Notes under the pieces: generated by a model
Told to the model about the DNA's origin: nothing
The model's input: the letters and a program-made list of their open reading frames with translations, nothing else
Database searches by the model: none
Shown here: positions 1 through 8,336 of the stretch, one piece after another
Layout: the number at the start of each line of letters is the position of its first letter
How positions within the stretch are numbered: position 1 is the first letter of the stretch
Program-made: the position numbers and the translations under genes
NCBI RefSeq assembly: GCF_002355515.1
Contig: NZ_AP014809.1
Coordinates: 4,364,501-4,428,500, forward strand
Direction of reading: 5' to 3'
DNA from: Methylorubrum populi
Lineage (GTDB): Bacteria; Pseudomonadota; Alphaproteobacteria; Rhizobiales; Beijerinckiaceae
DNA: 64,000 nt

Positions 1-43
1 CCACGCACATGGGCACAGCCAGGACAAGCCCGGCAAGAAGTAA
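1..43 (+). CDS. 3' end of a gene with a His-rich C-terminus (partial)
   Basis: The window opens inside a reading frame that ends in TAA at 41-43. The last visible residues read HAHGHSQDKPGKK, a His-rich basic tail of the kind seen on metal-binding or metal-transport proteins. The next small gene starts 20 bases downstream with its own ribosome-binding site, so the two may be co-transcribed. The family cannot be named from 13 residues. Confidence 0.45.
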   Translation, partial: HAHGHSQDKPGKK

Positions 44-63
44 GCTTCCAACAAGGTGACACG

Positions 64-288
64 ATGAGCGGGAGATGCGCGATGCGGTTGCTGCCCCTGC
101 TCGTCGTCTTCGCGCTCCTGGCCGTAAGCCTCGGCTATGCGCTTGCGGCGTCCCCTTGCATGGATAACAGTTCACGGTGCGGGACCGCCCCCTCACGCAT
201 CGTGGAAACGCCCGCCTCGACGAAAGTCGGGGCGGGCGCCCACCATGATCCGTCCTTACGAGACCTTCAGTCGTCGAAGTCGTGGTGA
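64..288 (+). CDS. small secreted protein, unknown function
   Basis: This 74-residue ORF starts with ATG after an AAGGTGA ribosome-binding site. The N-terminus is a good signal peptide (MRLLPLLVVFALLAVSLGYA then LAASP) and the mature part carries two Cys. Its last 22 bases overlap the 3' end of the convergent His-rich gene at 267-494. I do not recognise the family. Location in a metal-resistance island and the Cys pair make a periplasmic metal-related role possible, but that is inference. Confidence 0.5.
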   Translation: MSGRCAMRLLPLLVVFALLAVSLGYALAASPCMDNSSRCGTAPSRIVETPASTKVGAGAHHDPSLRDLQSSKSW

Positions 289-494
289 TGGCGGCGCTCA
301 AAGCCGTGGCGGTCCTCGTCCCGGTAGTCGTGATGACGGCGACGAACCTCCACGTGATCGTGGTCGCCGTGATGGTGACGACGCACCTCCTCGTGATGGT
401 GGGGAGGTGGTCCGTAGCCGTAATATTGGGCCGACGCGGCCACGGGCGCCGACGCGGCGGCGACAGTCATGAGGGCGATCAAGAGACTTTTCAT
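267..494 (-). CDS. His-rich periplasmic protein
   Basis: A 75-residue product with a clear signal peptide (MKSLLIALMTVAAASAPVAASA) followed by a low-complexity mature part rich in HHH, DHDH, RRHH and DY repeats. I chose the ATG at 494 because AAGGGA lies about 11 bases upstream; an ATG 27 bases earlier (521) would give a poor signal peptide. The mature chain is roughly one third His/Asp/Glu/Arg, which suggests periplasmic binding or buffering of divalent metal. It is divergent from the efflux leader gene at 651 and may share its control region (495-650). No named domain is recognised. Confidence 0.7.
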   Translation of the reverse strand: MKSLLIALMTVAAASAPVAASAQYYGYGPPPHHHEEVRRHHHGDHDHVEVRRRHHDYRDEDRHGFERRHHHDFDD

Positions 495-650
495 GGTCGG
501 ATGTCCCTTTTCTGATCGCACGAGGGTCCACCGACGACTTTGAACAGGGCGTGAAGCAACCGTTGTGGCATTCTCCGGCCAGGGATGCCTTCACCACGAG
601 AGGCGGCCGCGGCTTGCGACACAGCCTCTGAATCGCAGATAAGGACGGTG

Positions 651-1025
651 ATGAGTTCAGTGTGGCGCCATATGGCCTTCGAGGCGATGAGGGGGTGGTG
701 GGCAACCGCCGCGCTCGCGCTCGTCCTGGCGCTGGCCATCGCGATGCCGACCACCGGGCTCACGGACGACCTTACCTGTCACCGGAGCCATCAAGGCCAT
801 GACAGGAGCGAACTCTCGTTCGTCTCGGATACGGCACCCGGCCTGGATCAAGCCTCCGACCACGGGCCGGCCGACCATGTTCATTGCGGCTGCCATGTCG
901 CCTTGAGCACGACCGTTGCCGGTGATGCCCCGCTCCCCGATGGAGCGCGACCCCTCTACGCCAGATTGTCCGAGAAGATGCCCTCGGTCTCTCCCGACCG
1001 GCTGCCACGACCGCCCCGCGCCTGA
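651..1025 (+). CDS. Cys/His-rich leader protein of efflux cassette A
   Basis: A 124-residue secreted or membrane-anchored protein with a hydrophobic N-terminal segment (WWATAALALVLALAIAMP), a HCGCH motif in the middle and the C-terminal tail PDRLPRPPRA. ATG at 651 follows AAGGA with 5-base spacing; an upstream in-frame ATG at 585 lacks this. It is the same length as its paralogue at 31870-32244, which has CGCH and PDRLARPPRA. It lies directly upstream of a CzcB/CzcA pair, and a hairpin starts 2 bases after its stop. Small Cys/His-rich upstream proteins such as CopL and DUF2946 members have similar placement; membership here is inferred. Likely role: metal binding or leader-type control of the efflux genes. 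Confidence 0.65.
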   Translation: MSSVWRHMAFEAMRGWWATAALALVLALAIAMPTTGLTDDLTCHRSHQGHDRSELSFVSDTAPGLDQASDHGPADHVHCGCHVALSTTVAGDAPLPDGARPLYARLSEKMPSVSPDRLPRPPRA

Positions 1026-1026
1026 G

Positions 1027-1052
1027 GTGACGCCGCGAAGGCGGCGCGTCAC
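1027..1052 (+). promoter_or_regulatory. intercistronic hairpin between leader gene and czcB
   Basis: GTGACGCCGC pairs with GCGGC-GC-GTCAC around a GAAG loop, beginning 2 bases after the leader stop codon. There is no U-tract, so it is not an obvious intrinsic terminator. Its position suggests attenuation, translational coupling or RNA processing. The other four leader genes in the window are also followed by GC hairpins. Confidence 0.55.
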
Positions 1053-1149
1053 GAACCCGGGTCCGACCGACCCGGGCCGTCCCCTCACGTCTCCGACCGC
1101 GACCGTCCGGCATGTCGTCATCGGCTCCCGGCACGCCCGAGCAGGCATC

Positions 1150-2517
1150 ATGCGCATCATCCTGACCGCCCTCATCCTGGCCGTCGGCGTCCTCGTGGGC
1201 GCTGCGGTTCCCGCCGTCTCCGGCTTCGTCCAGGGGCTGTTGATATCGGCCGGCTTGCCGCCGACCGTCTCCACCCTCGCCAGCGGCCCCACCGCCGCCA
1301 AATCCGCCGAGTCTCCCCCCGGCGAGGCGGGCCACGCCGCGGGCGACGGACACGGTCACGGCAAGCCGACCACCAAGCCCACGGGCCAGCAGACCCAGGG
1401 CGAGCACGAGCATTCCGAGGCCGAAGGCGAGGAAGGTCATGTCAAGATGACCGCTGAGCAGATCGAGAACCAGGACATCAAGGTGGCCAAAGCCGAGGGT
1501 GCCATGCTGTCGCGCCATATCCTGGTGCCCGGCACGATCACGCCCGACACCGACCGGATCGCGCGCGTCCCGGCCCGGGTCGTCGGCACCGTCGCCGAGA
1601 TGCGAAAACGCCTGGGCGATGCCGTCAAGAAGGACGAGGTCGTCGCCGTCCTCGACAGCCGCGAGGTCGCGGACGCCAAGAGCGAGTACCTGACCGCCTC
1701 GGTGAAGGCCGACCTGGAGAAGACCAACTTCGACCGGCAGCAGGCGCTTTGGGACAAGCGAATCTCGGCCGAGAGCGCCTTCCTGAACGCCAAGGCCGTC
1801 TATTCCGAGGCGACGCTGCGCCAGGATCTGGCACGGCAGAAGCTGTCGGCGCTGGGGCTCGACGCGACGGCGGTGGCCAAGCTGGCCAAGCGCGACGAGA
1901 CCACTCCGAACCTGTCGAGCCTGCGCCAGTACGAACTGCGCTCGCCGATGTCGGGGCGCATCGTCGAGCGAAAGGTCGACGTCGGCACCGCGGTGGGCAA
2001 GGAAGGCGACCCCTCCGACCTCTACACCGTCGCCGACCTTTCGACGGTGTGGATCGAACTTGCCGTTCCGACCTCGGAACTCGCCAAGGTCAAGGAAGGC
2101 GCGTCCGTCACGGTCGCGCCGGGCCAGGAGGGCGGCGTGCAGCACGAGAAGGGCAAGGTCGTCTTCGTCAGTCCTTTCCTCACCGCCGACACGCGTGCCG
2201 CCAAGGTCATCGTCGCCCTGCCGAACAAGGACATGGCCTGGCGTCCGGGCACCTACGTCACCGCCGAGGTCGAGATCTCGCGGGATACCGTTCCGGTGAG
2301 CGTGCCCAAGGCGGCCCTCCAGACCGTCGAGGGCAAGCGCGTCGTCTTCGTCCGCACGGACGAGGGCTTCGAGAAGCGCGAGGTCGAACTCGGGCGCTCC
2401 GACGACGACGCCTACGAGGTCGCCTCGGGTCTCAAGCCCGGCGAGACCATCGCCGTCGAGAACACCTTCCTCCTCAAGGCCGAGCTCGGAAAGAGCGAAG
2501 CCGACCACGCGCATTGA
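1150..2517 (+). CDS. czcB: RND heavy-metal efflux, periplasmic adaptor (CzcB-like)
   Basis: A 455-residue membrane-fusion protein that would link the CzcA pump to an outer-membrane channel. It has an N-terminal membrane anchor (MRIILTALILAVGVLVGAAVP), then a His-rich linker with GHGHG and EHEH, a biotinyl-lipoyl-like region (RVVGTVAEMRKRLGDAVKKDEV), a helical hairpin, and a beta-barrel region ending DLSTVWIELAVP. The frame is open upstream to 916, but the paralogue at 30374-31738 begins with the matching MRILLFAVLLATG, so ATG 1150 is the start. The His-rich linker may bind Zn/Co/Cd. It is followed after 10 bases by czcA. No czcC-type outer-membrane factor is present in this cassette. Confidence 0.9.
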   Translation: MRIILTALILAVGVLVGAAVPAVSGFVQGLLISAGLPPTVSTLASGPTAAKSAESPPGEAGHAAGDGHGHGKPTTKPTGQQTQGEHEHSEAEGEEGHVKMTAEQIENQDIKVAKAEGAMLSRHILVPGTITPDTDRIARVPARVVGTVAEMRKRLGDAVKKDEVVAVLDSREVADAKSEYLTASVKADLEKTNFDRQQALWDKRISAESAFLNAKAVYSEATLRQDLARQKLSALGLDATAVAKLAKRDETTPNLSSLRQYELRSPMSGRIVERKVDVGTAVGKEGDPSDLYTVADLSTVWIELAVPTSELAKVKEGASVTVAPGQEGGVQHEKGKVVFVSPFLTADTRAAKVIVALPNKDMAWRPGTYVTAEVEISRDTVPVSVPKAALQTVEGKRVVFVRTDEGFEKREVELGRSDDDAYEVASGLKPGETIAVENTFLLKAELGKSEADHAH

Positions 2518-2527
2518 GGGACGGGAC

Positions 2528-5500
2528 ATGATTTCGAAGATCCTCGACTTCTCTGTCCACCAGCGCTGGCTCGTGCTGCTGCTGTCGCTGTTGGCGGCTG
2601 GATTCGGTGGCTATGCCGTGACCAAGCTGCCTATCGACGCCGTCCCGGACATCACCAACAACCAGGTCCAGATCAACACGACCGCGCCCTCGCTCTCGCC
2701 CGTCGACATCGAGAAGCAGGTCACCTACCCGGTCGAGACCGCGCTCGCGGGCATCAAGGGGCTGGAATACACCCGCTCGCTCTCGCGCAACGGCTTCTCG
2801 CAGGTCACCGCCGTCTTCGCCGAGAAGCTCGACATCTACTTCGCGCGCCAGCAGGTCGCCGAACGCCTCTCGCAGGTGAAGCAGGACCTGCCGCCCGGCG
2901 CGGAGCCCGCCATGGGCCCGATCTCGACCGGCCTGGGCGAGATATACATGTGGTCGATCCATTACGCGAAGCCGGGCGAGCGCAAGGTCTCGGCCGCGGG
3001 CAAGCCCGGTTGGCAGCCGGACGGCAGCTACCTGTCGCCGGAAGGTCAGAGCCTCAGGACGGAACTGGAGCAGACCGCCTACCTGCGCACGGTCCAGGAC
3101 TGGATCATCCGCCCCCAGATCAAGACGGTCCCGGGGGTCGCCGGCATCGACGGCATCGGCGGCTTCGAGAAGCAGTACCACGTCCAGCCGGACCCAACGA
3201 AGCTCGCCGCCCGCGACCTGTCCTTCGGTGACGTCGCCCGCGCCCTGGAGACGAACAACGCCAACCAGGGCGCCCGCTACCTGGAGGACAACGGCGAGGG
3301 CTACGTCGTTCGCGCCGCCGGGCGCCTGGAGAGCATGGACGAGATCGGCGACGTGGTCGTCGCCACCCGTGCCGGCGTCCCGGTGCGCATCCGGGACATC
3401 GCCGAGGTCCGCATCGGAAAGGACTTGCGCACCGGCTCCGGCAGCGAGAACGGCCAGGAGGTCGTGATCGGCACGGCCCTGATGTTGATCGGCGACAACA
3501 GCCGTAAGGTCGCCGCCGCGGTCGACGCACGCATGGAGCAGATCCGCAAGTCGCTGCCGCCGGGGGTCGAGGTGCAGACCGTCCTCGACCGTACCCGCCT
3601 CGTCGAAGCCACCATCAAGACCGTGGCCAAGAACCTGTCCGAGGGCGCCGCCCTCGTCATCGTCATCCTGTTCCTGCTGCTCGGCAACATCCGCGCGGCC
3701 ATCATCACGGCGCTCGTCATCCCGGTCGCCATGCTGATGACCATGACCGGGATGGTCGAGGCGAAGATCTCGGCCAACCTGATGAGCCTCGGCGCGCTCG
3801 ACTTCGGCCTGATCGTCGACGGGGCGGTCATCATCACCGAGAACGCCCTGCGGCACCTCGCCGAGAAGCAGCACGAACTCGGGCGGAGCCTCGACACCGA
3901 GGAGCGCCTGCAGACTGTGCGGGCCTCGGCCGAGGAGATGATCAAGCCCTCCCTCTACGGGCAGGCCATCATCATCCTGGTCTACGTCCCGCTCCTGACC
4001 TTCACCGGGGTGGAGGGCAAGATGTTCGAGCCGATGGCGCTGACAGTCATCATCGCGCTCGTGGCCGCCTTCGTCCTCTCGCTGACTTTCGTGCCCGCCC
4101 TGATTTCCATCGTCATCACCGGCAAGGTCACCGAGGAAGACAACTTCATCATCCGTGCGTTCAAGGCAGCCTACCGCCCGGTGCTGGCCGCTGCGGTCCG
4201 CGCGCCCGTCACCTTCGTCGTCGGAGCGCTCCTGCTCCTCGTCGGTGCGGGAATCCTCTCCACACGCCTGGGCACCGAGTTCATCCCGCAGCTCGACGAG
4301 AAAAGCATCGCGCTCAACGCCACACGCATCCCCTCGACCTCGCTGACCCAGTCCCAAGCGATGCAGCTGAAGGTCGAGCAGGCCGTGTCAAAATTCCCGC
4401 AGGTTGCCTACGTCTTCTCGAAAACCGGCACGGCGGAGGTCGCATCGGACCCGATGCCGCCGAACTCGTCGGACACTTTCGTCATCCTGAAGCCTCAGGA
4501 GGAATGGCCCGACCCGAGCCTGTCCAAGGCGGACCTGCAGGAGCAGATCGAGAAGGCGGTCGGCGAACTCGCCGGCAACGTCTACGAGTTCTCCCAGCCG
4601 ATCCAGCTGCGTTTCAACGAGCTCTTGGCCGGCACCCGCGGCGACCTCGCCGTGAAGGTGTTCGGCGAGGAGTTCGAGCCGATGCTCAAGGCGGCCAATC
4701 AGGTCGCCCAGGTGCTGCGCGGCATCACCGGGGCCGAGGACGTCAAGGTCGAGCAGACCGCCGGCCTGCCGTTCCTGGAAATCAAGATCAACAAGGCCGA
4801 GGCCGCCCGCTACGGGCTCAGCGTCGGCGCCATCCAGGAGGTCATCGGCGCGGCCATCGGCGGCAAGGATGCGGGCGTGGTGTTCGAGGGCGACCGGCGC
4901 TTCCCCATCGTCGTGCGCCTGAACGACAAGGTGCGCGAGGACCGCGAGGCATTGGAGAACATCCCGGTGCCGCTTCCTCCGGGGCTGAACGGACGGGCGA
5001 GTTCGGTCCTGCTCAAGCAGGTGGCGTCGTTCTCGGTGACCGAGGGGCCGAACCAGATCTCGCGCGAGAACGGCAAGCGTCGGGTCGTGGTGACGGCCAA
5101 CGTGCGCGGCCGCGACATCGGCTCGCTGGTGGCGGAGGCGCAAGGAAAGGTCGCCGCACAGGTCCAGCTTCCGTCCGGTTACTACGTCACCTGGGGTGGC
5201 CAGTTCGAGAACCTCGCCTCCGCCAAGCAACGTCTCATGATCGTGGTGCCGGTCTGCTTCTTCCTCATCTTCCTGCTGCTCTACTCGGCGCTGGGCTCGC
5301 CCCGGGACGCCCTGCTGGTGTTCAGCGCGGTGCCCCTGGCCCTGACCGGCGGCATCGCGGCGCTGTGGCTGCGGGGCATGCCCATCTCGGTGCCGGCGGC
5401 GGTCGGGTTCATCGCGCTCTCGGGCGTGGCGGTGCTGAACGGCCTCGTGATGCTGACCTTCATCAAGCAACTCGTCGCCGAGGGACGGCCCAAGCGCGAG

Positions 5501-5776
5501 GCCATCCTCGAAGGCGCCATGATCCGGCTGCGGCCGGTGGCGATGACGGCGCTCGTCGCCTCGCTCGGCTTCGTGCCGATGGCCATCGCCACGGAAACCG
5601 GCGCCGAGATCCAGCGGCCGCTCGCGACCGTGGTCATCGGTGGCCTGATCAGCGCCACCTTGCTGACCTTGGTCGTCCTGCCGGCCCTGTACGCGCGCTT
5701 CGGCAGGGTCGAGACCACGGCAGCGGCTGAGCGCCCGGCGCCGTCGGTTCCTCGCCAACTCAAGGCGGCGGAGTAG
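2528..5776 (+). CDS. czcA: RND heavy-metal efflux pump (CzcA-like, HME1 type)
   Basis: A 1082-residue inner-membrane proton/metal antiporter of normal length. The first segment (SVHQRWLVLLLSLLAAGFGGYAV...LPIDAVPDITNNQVQINT) is typical of CzcA. The TM4 proton-relay motif is DFGLIVDGAVIITEN with Asp425, Asp431 and Glu438; the spacing matches D402/D408/E415 of Cupriavidus CzcA, the signature of Zn2+/Co2+/Cd2+ exporters. The C-terminal half has the expected second repeat and the RPVAMTALVASLGFVPMA motif. It lies 10 bases after czcB and 5 bases before a small secreted protein, so it is in the same operon. An internally deleted relative lies at 29443-30366. Confidence 0.95.
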   Translation: MISKILDFSVHQRWLVLLLSLLAAGFGGYAVTKLPIDAVPDITNNQVQINTTAPSLSPVDIEKQVTYPVETALAGIKGLEYTRSLSRNGFSQVTAVFAEKLDIYFARQQVAERLSQVKQDLPPGAEPAMGPISTGLGEIYMWSIHYAKPGERKVSAAGKPGWQPDGSYLSPEGQSLRTELEQTAYLRTVQDWIIRPQIKTVPGVAGIDGIGGFEKQYHVQPDPTKLAARDLSFGDVARALETNNANQGARYLEDNGEGYVVRAAGRLESMDEIGDVVVATRAGVPVRIRDIAEVRIGKDLRTGSGSENGQEVVIGTALMLIGDNSRKVAAAVDARMEQIRKSLPPGVEVQTVLDRTRLVEATIKTVAKNLSEGAALVIVILFLLLGNIRAAIITALVIPVAMLMTMTGMVEAKISANLMSLGALDFGLIVDGAVIITENALRHLAEKQHELGRSLDTEERLQTVRASAEEMIKPSLYGQAIIILVYVPLLTFTGVEGKMFEPMALTVIIALVAAFVLSLTFVPALISIVITGKVTEEDNFIIRAFKAAYRPVLAAAVRAPVTFVVGALLLLVGAGILSTRLGTEFIPQLDEKSIALNATRIPSTSLTQSQAMQLKVEQAVSKFPQVAYVFSKTGTAEVASDPMPPNSSDTFVILKPQEEWPDPSLSKADLQEQIEKAVGELAGNVYEFSQPIQLRFNELLAGTRGDLAVKVFGEEFEPMLKAANQVAQVLRGITGAEDVKVEQTAGLPFLEIKINKAEAARYGLSVGAIQEVIGAAIGGKDAGVVFEGDRRFPIVVRLNDKVREDREALENIPVPLPPGLNGRASSVLLKQVASFSVTEGPNQISRENGKRRVVVTANVRGRDIGSLVAEAQGKVAAQVQLPSGYYVTWGGQFENLASAKQRLMIVVPVCFFLIFLLLYSALGSPRDALLVFSAVPLALTGGIAALWLRGMPISVPAAVGFIALSGVAVLNGLVMLTFIKQLVAEGRPKREAILEGAMIRLRPVAMTALVASLGFVPMAIATETGAEIQRPLATVVIGGLISATLLTLVVLPALYARFGRVETTAAAERPAPSVPRQLKAAE

Positions 5777-5781
5777 CCCCG

Positions 5782-6135
5782 ATGGGAAGGGTCCGGTCGG
5801 GCATGCTCGTGTGGTTCGGCTTGACCATGGCCGTTCAGGCCGAGCCGACCAAGATCGTCGGCATCGGTGCCGCCTCCTGTGCCCGGTTCGGCGCGGATGC
5901 CGCGGCGCAGCCGGCCATGGAGCGCGACTACTTCGCCTGGGCGCAGGGATTCATGAGCGGCGCGCTGATCCGGGCGCCGGACGGGGTCGACGAGGGCTTG
6001 GACCTCGCGCCGCCCTCCATGCCCTTGGCCGCCCAGGCGGACTTCCTACGGACGTTCTGCGCGGCCAATCCGGCCACCGATTACTCGGACGCGGTTCGTG
6101 CCCTCTACCACCGACTGCGTGGACCCGCGTCCTAG
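5782..6135 (+). CDS. small secreted protein, unknown function
   Basis: A 117-residue protein with a short signal peptide (MLVWFGLTMAVQA) and a mature domain with two conserved-looking Cys, one in GAASCARF and one in RTFCAANP, separated by a YFAWAQGFMSG segment. The pattern (SCARF...YFAWAQGF...FC..NP...AV..LY) resembles small periplasmic helical proteins of the Rap1a/HdeA-like type that are common in Methylobacteriaceae, but no function is established. It starts 5 bases after czcA and is co-transcribed with it, which suggests an accessory role in metal or envelope stress. Confidence 0.7.
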   Translation: MGRVRSGMLVWFGLTMAVQAEPTKIVGIGAASCARFGADAAAQPAMERDYFAWAQGFMSGALIRAPDGVDEGLDLAPPSMPLAAQADFLRTFCAANPATDYSDAVRALYHRLRGPAS

Positions 6136-6162
6136 GAACCGGGTCCGACGGGAGACCGAGCG

Positions 6163-6705
6163 ATGAGGTGGCACCTGCGCGTCCTTCACGCGGCCGCATT
6201 CGCGGTCGTCCCGGCCCTCGCCGCCGATGCGGGCGAGGCGCCGTTCGGCCTTGCGTGGGGACCGCTCTCCGAAGTGCCCCGTCCGCTGAAGGTCGACCGC
6301 GAGGCGAACTTGACGGCCCTGTACTACCCGCAGGGTTGGCGGCCAGCCACGGGACCCGGGACGGCCGAGGTCATCCTGGTGATCTGCCGGACCGAGGGGC
6401 TGCAGCAGGTGGTCTGGGTCGGCGTGCCACTCTCCGGCGACGACCTCGCGAAAGCGCGTCGGGCCATCCACGACGAAGGCGTTCGCCGCTACGGCGAACC
6501 CGAGCCGGGACCGACGGCGGATGCGGAACTCTGGCCCGGTGGGCAGGCGCTGCTGGCCAGCCGCGAAACCGCGGACGGACGGCGCGAACTCGTCATGACG
6601 ACGTTCGGCCCCGGATACCAGGCCTGTTCCGGGACGCACCACGTCGAGGCCGGGCATCCGGCTGGCGCACACGTGGCCGACCTGATCGGCGGAATCGCGC
6701 CCTGA
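6163..6705 (+). CDS. secreted hypothetical protein
   Basis: A 180-residue protein with a signal peptide ending near ALAADA. The start is supported by GGGAG 9 bases upstream. The mature part begins FGLAWGPLSEVPRPL and has two Cys (ICRTEG and YQACSGTH). The FGLxWG opening is common in small alphaproteobacterial periplasmic proteins of unknown function. It sits between the czcBA operon and the czcD-like gene in the same orientation with short gaps, so it may belong to the same transcript. No enzymatic motif is visible. Confidence 0.65.
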   Translation: MRWHLRVLHAAAFAVVPALAADAGEAPFGLAWGPLSEVPRPLKVDREANLTALYYPQGWRPATGPGTAEVILVICRTEGLQQVVWVGVPLSGDDLAKARRAIHDEGVRRYGEPEPGPTADAELWPGGQALLASRETADGRRELVMTTFGPGYQACSGTHHVEAGHPAGAHVADLIGGIAP

Positions 6706-6747
6706 AACCCGCGGTCGGACACATCATCGCAAACCTGGGATCGGCAT

Positions 6748-7689
6748 ATGGGACACGGACACGCACACGGCGGCGGCCATGGGCATTCGCACGGCGGCGG
6801 CATTCCCTCGGGCTCGGCTGCGGCCCGCAACAAGGGACGCCTCGCCTGGGCGCTCGGGCTGACCTTGACCTACATGTTCGCCGAGGTCGTCGGCGGCCTG
6901 CTCACCGGCAGCCTCGCGCTCCTGGCGGATGCCGCGCACATGGTCACGGACGCCGGCGGCCTCGCCCTGGCGTTGCTCGCCATTCACTACGCGGCCAAGG
7001 CGCCGACGGCGGGCAAGAGCTTCGGGTATATGCGCTTCGAGATCCTCGCGGCGCTCGCCAACGCCGTCGTGCTGCTCGGGGTCACCGCCTACATCCTCTA
7101 CGAGGCCTATCGGCGCTTCGTGGAGCCGACCGAGATCCTCGGCTGGCCGATGATGCTGGTGGCGCTGGTTGGGCTGGGCGTGAACCTCGCCAGCATGAAG
7201 CTGCTGTCGGGCGGCTCGTCCGAGAGCCTCAACGTGAAGGGCGCCTACTTCGAAGTCTTTTCGGACATGCTGGGCTCGGTCGGCGTCATCCTCGCGGCCC
7301 TCGTTGTGATGGGCACGGGCTGGACCTGGGTCGATCCTCTCATCGGCGCCGGCATAGGCCTGTTCATCGTACCCCGGACCTGGCGACTGCTGAGCGAAGC
7401 CCTTCACATCCTGTTGGAGGGCACGCCTCCCGGCGTGGACCTCGCCGCCCTGAAGACCGAGATCGAGGCGATGCCGGGGGTGCGCCGCGCCTACGACCTG
7501 CATGCCTGGACGTTGACGTCGGGCTTCGACGCGATGAGCGGGCACGTGGTGGTCGACGACGTCGCCGGCGGGCCGGCGGTGATCCGTGCCGTGCGGGGCC
7601 TAATGAAGGAGCGGCACGGCATCGAGCACGTCACCGTCCAGGTCGAGGACGAGGCACTCTCCGCGGAGTTCCCGCACCTTCCCGTCTGA
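6748..7689 (+). CDS. czcD: cation diffusion facilitator (CzcD/ZitB-like)
   Basis: A 313-residue CDF transporter that would move Zn2+/Co2+/Cd2+ from cytoplasm to periplasm in exchange for protons. The N-terminus is His-rich (MGHGHAHGGGHGHSHGGG), then six membrane segments follow. TM2 carries HMVTDAGG and TM5 carries EVFSDMLGSVGV, the CzcD-type metal site. The C-terminal cytoplasmic domain (about 205-313) has LHAWTLTSGFDAMSGHVVV, the usual CDF dimerisation/metal-sensing fold. It lies downstream of czcBA and may act with it in two steps: cytoplasm to periplasm, then to outside. Confidence 0.93.
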   Translation: MGHGHAHGGGHGHSHGGGIPSGSAAARNKGRLAWALGLTLTYMFAEVVGGLLTGSLALLADAAHMVTDAGGLALALLAIHYAAKAPTAGKSFGYMRFEILAALANAVVLLGVTAYILYEAYRRFVEPTEILGWPMMLVALVGLGVNLASMKLLSGGSSESLNVKGAYFEVFSDMLGSVGVILAALVVMGTGWTWVDPLIGAGIGLFIVPRTWRLLSEALHILLEGTPPGVDLAALKTEIEAMPGVRRAYDLHAWTLTSGFDAMSGHVVVDDVAGGPAVIRAVRGLMKERHGIEHVTVQVEDEALSAEFPHLPV

Positions 7690-7701
7690 GGCGGCGCGGC
7701 C

Positions 7702-7872
7702 ATGGTAGGCAAGAAGCTGGCCCGGGAAATCGAGAGATGGGAGTCCAAGCCGCGCGGCAGGCGTCGTGCCCGTCCGCACGTCAGAAGGCGGGCGGGACGC
7801 GACCTCGTCAAGGTGCTGGCGGTGTGCTTCCTGCTCCTGGGCTTCCTGGTGCTCCTGGGCCATTTGTCCTGA
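7702..7872 (+). CDS. 56-residue single-pass membrane protein
   Basis: ATG at 7702, 12 bases after the czcD stop, opens a 56-codon frame ending TGA at 7870-7872. The product is a basic N-terminal half (MVGKKLAREIERWES...PRGRRRARPHVRRRAGRD) followed by one hydrophobic helix (VLAVCFLLLGFLVLLGHLS). The positive-inside pattern predicts N-in topology. It shares RRRxRPHVR before the helix with the small ORF at 23570-23758. No family is recognised; it may assist or regulate the adjacent transporter. Confidence 0.55.
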   Translation: MVGKKLAREIERWESKPRGRRRARPHVRRRAGRDLVKVLAVCFLLLGFLVLLGHLS

Positions 7873-7892
7873 CCCGGAGGTAGCCGGGCCGA

Positions 7893-7926
7893 GGCGGCCT
7901 GCGCGGAAGGAACCGCACGGGCCGCC
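7893..7926. terminator. hairpin between convergent operons
   Basis: GGCGGCC...GCGG pairs with CCGC...GGCCGCC around AAGGAA. It lies in the 66-base gap between the convergent genes ending at 7872 and 7939, where a bidirectional terminator is expected. No U-tract is visible. Confidence 0.45.
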
Positions 7927-7938
7927 CCACCGACGGCC

Positions 7939-8304
7939 CTACTGCTTCTCGAACCGCGCCTGGATGTTGTGCCCGTGCATCTTCGCGGACAGCACGACCT
8001 TCGCTCCCGCCGCCAGCGGGGCCTTAAGGTCGGCCATGAGCTTGTTCGGCGCCCCCGGCTTCAGGGTCAGCGTCTCCGTCTTGCCTCCGACCTGCACGAA
8101 TGCCTTGGCCGAGAGGCCGGCGGTCTCGACCGGCTTGCCGTCCTCACCGGTCACGAAGAAGGTGATGCCGGTCTCGGTCGCGACGAACTCGACGGGATGT
8201 CCATCGGCGACCGTCGTCTGGCCGCCGTTCGGGCCGGCGGCGAGGCAGGGCGACGCGAGGGCGATGGCGACGGCAACGACGGCGAGGCGGAAGGGGGAGC
8301 GCAT
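7939..8304 (-). CDS. small periplasmic protein of RND cassette B
   Basis: A 121-residue secreted protein with signal peptide MRSPFRLAVVAVAIALASPCLAA. The mature part begins GPNGGQTTVADGHPVEFV and reads like one small beta-sandwich (VFVTGEDGKPV... then KAPLAAGAKVVLSAKMHGHN), with MHGHN as a possible metal ligand near the end. Its counterpart at 38081-38446 sits in the same place after the other B-type pump and shares HGG/NGG, DGKP and LEPADG/LKPGAP patterns. The upstream extension of the frame overlaps the pump gene in another frame and was discarded. Likely a periplasmic metal-binding accessory. Confidence 0.75.
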   Translation of the reverse strand: MRSPFRLAVVAVAIALASPCLAAGPNGGQTTVADGHPVEFVATETGITFFVTGEDGKPVETAGLSAKAFVQVGGKTETLTLKPGAPNKLMADLKAPLAAGAKVVLSAKMHGHNIQARFEKQ

Positions 8305-8336
8305 GACGATGTCCTTTCTCGGGGGTCGGGAAGGTC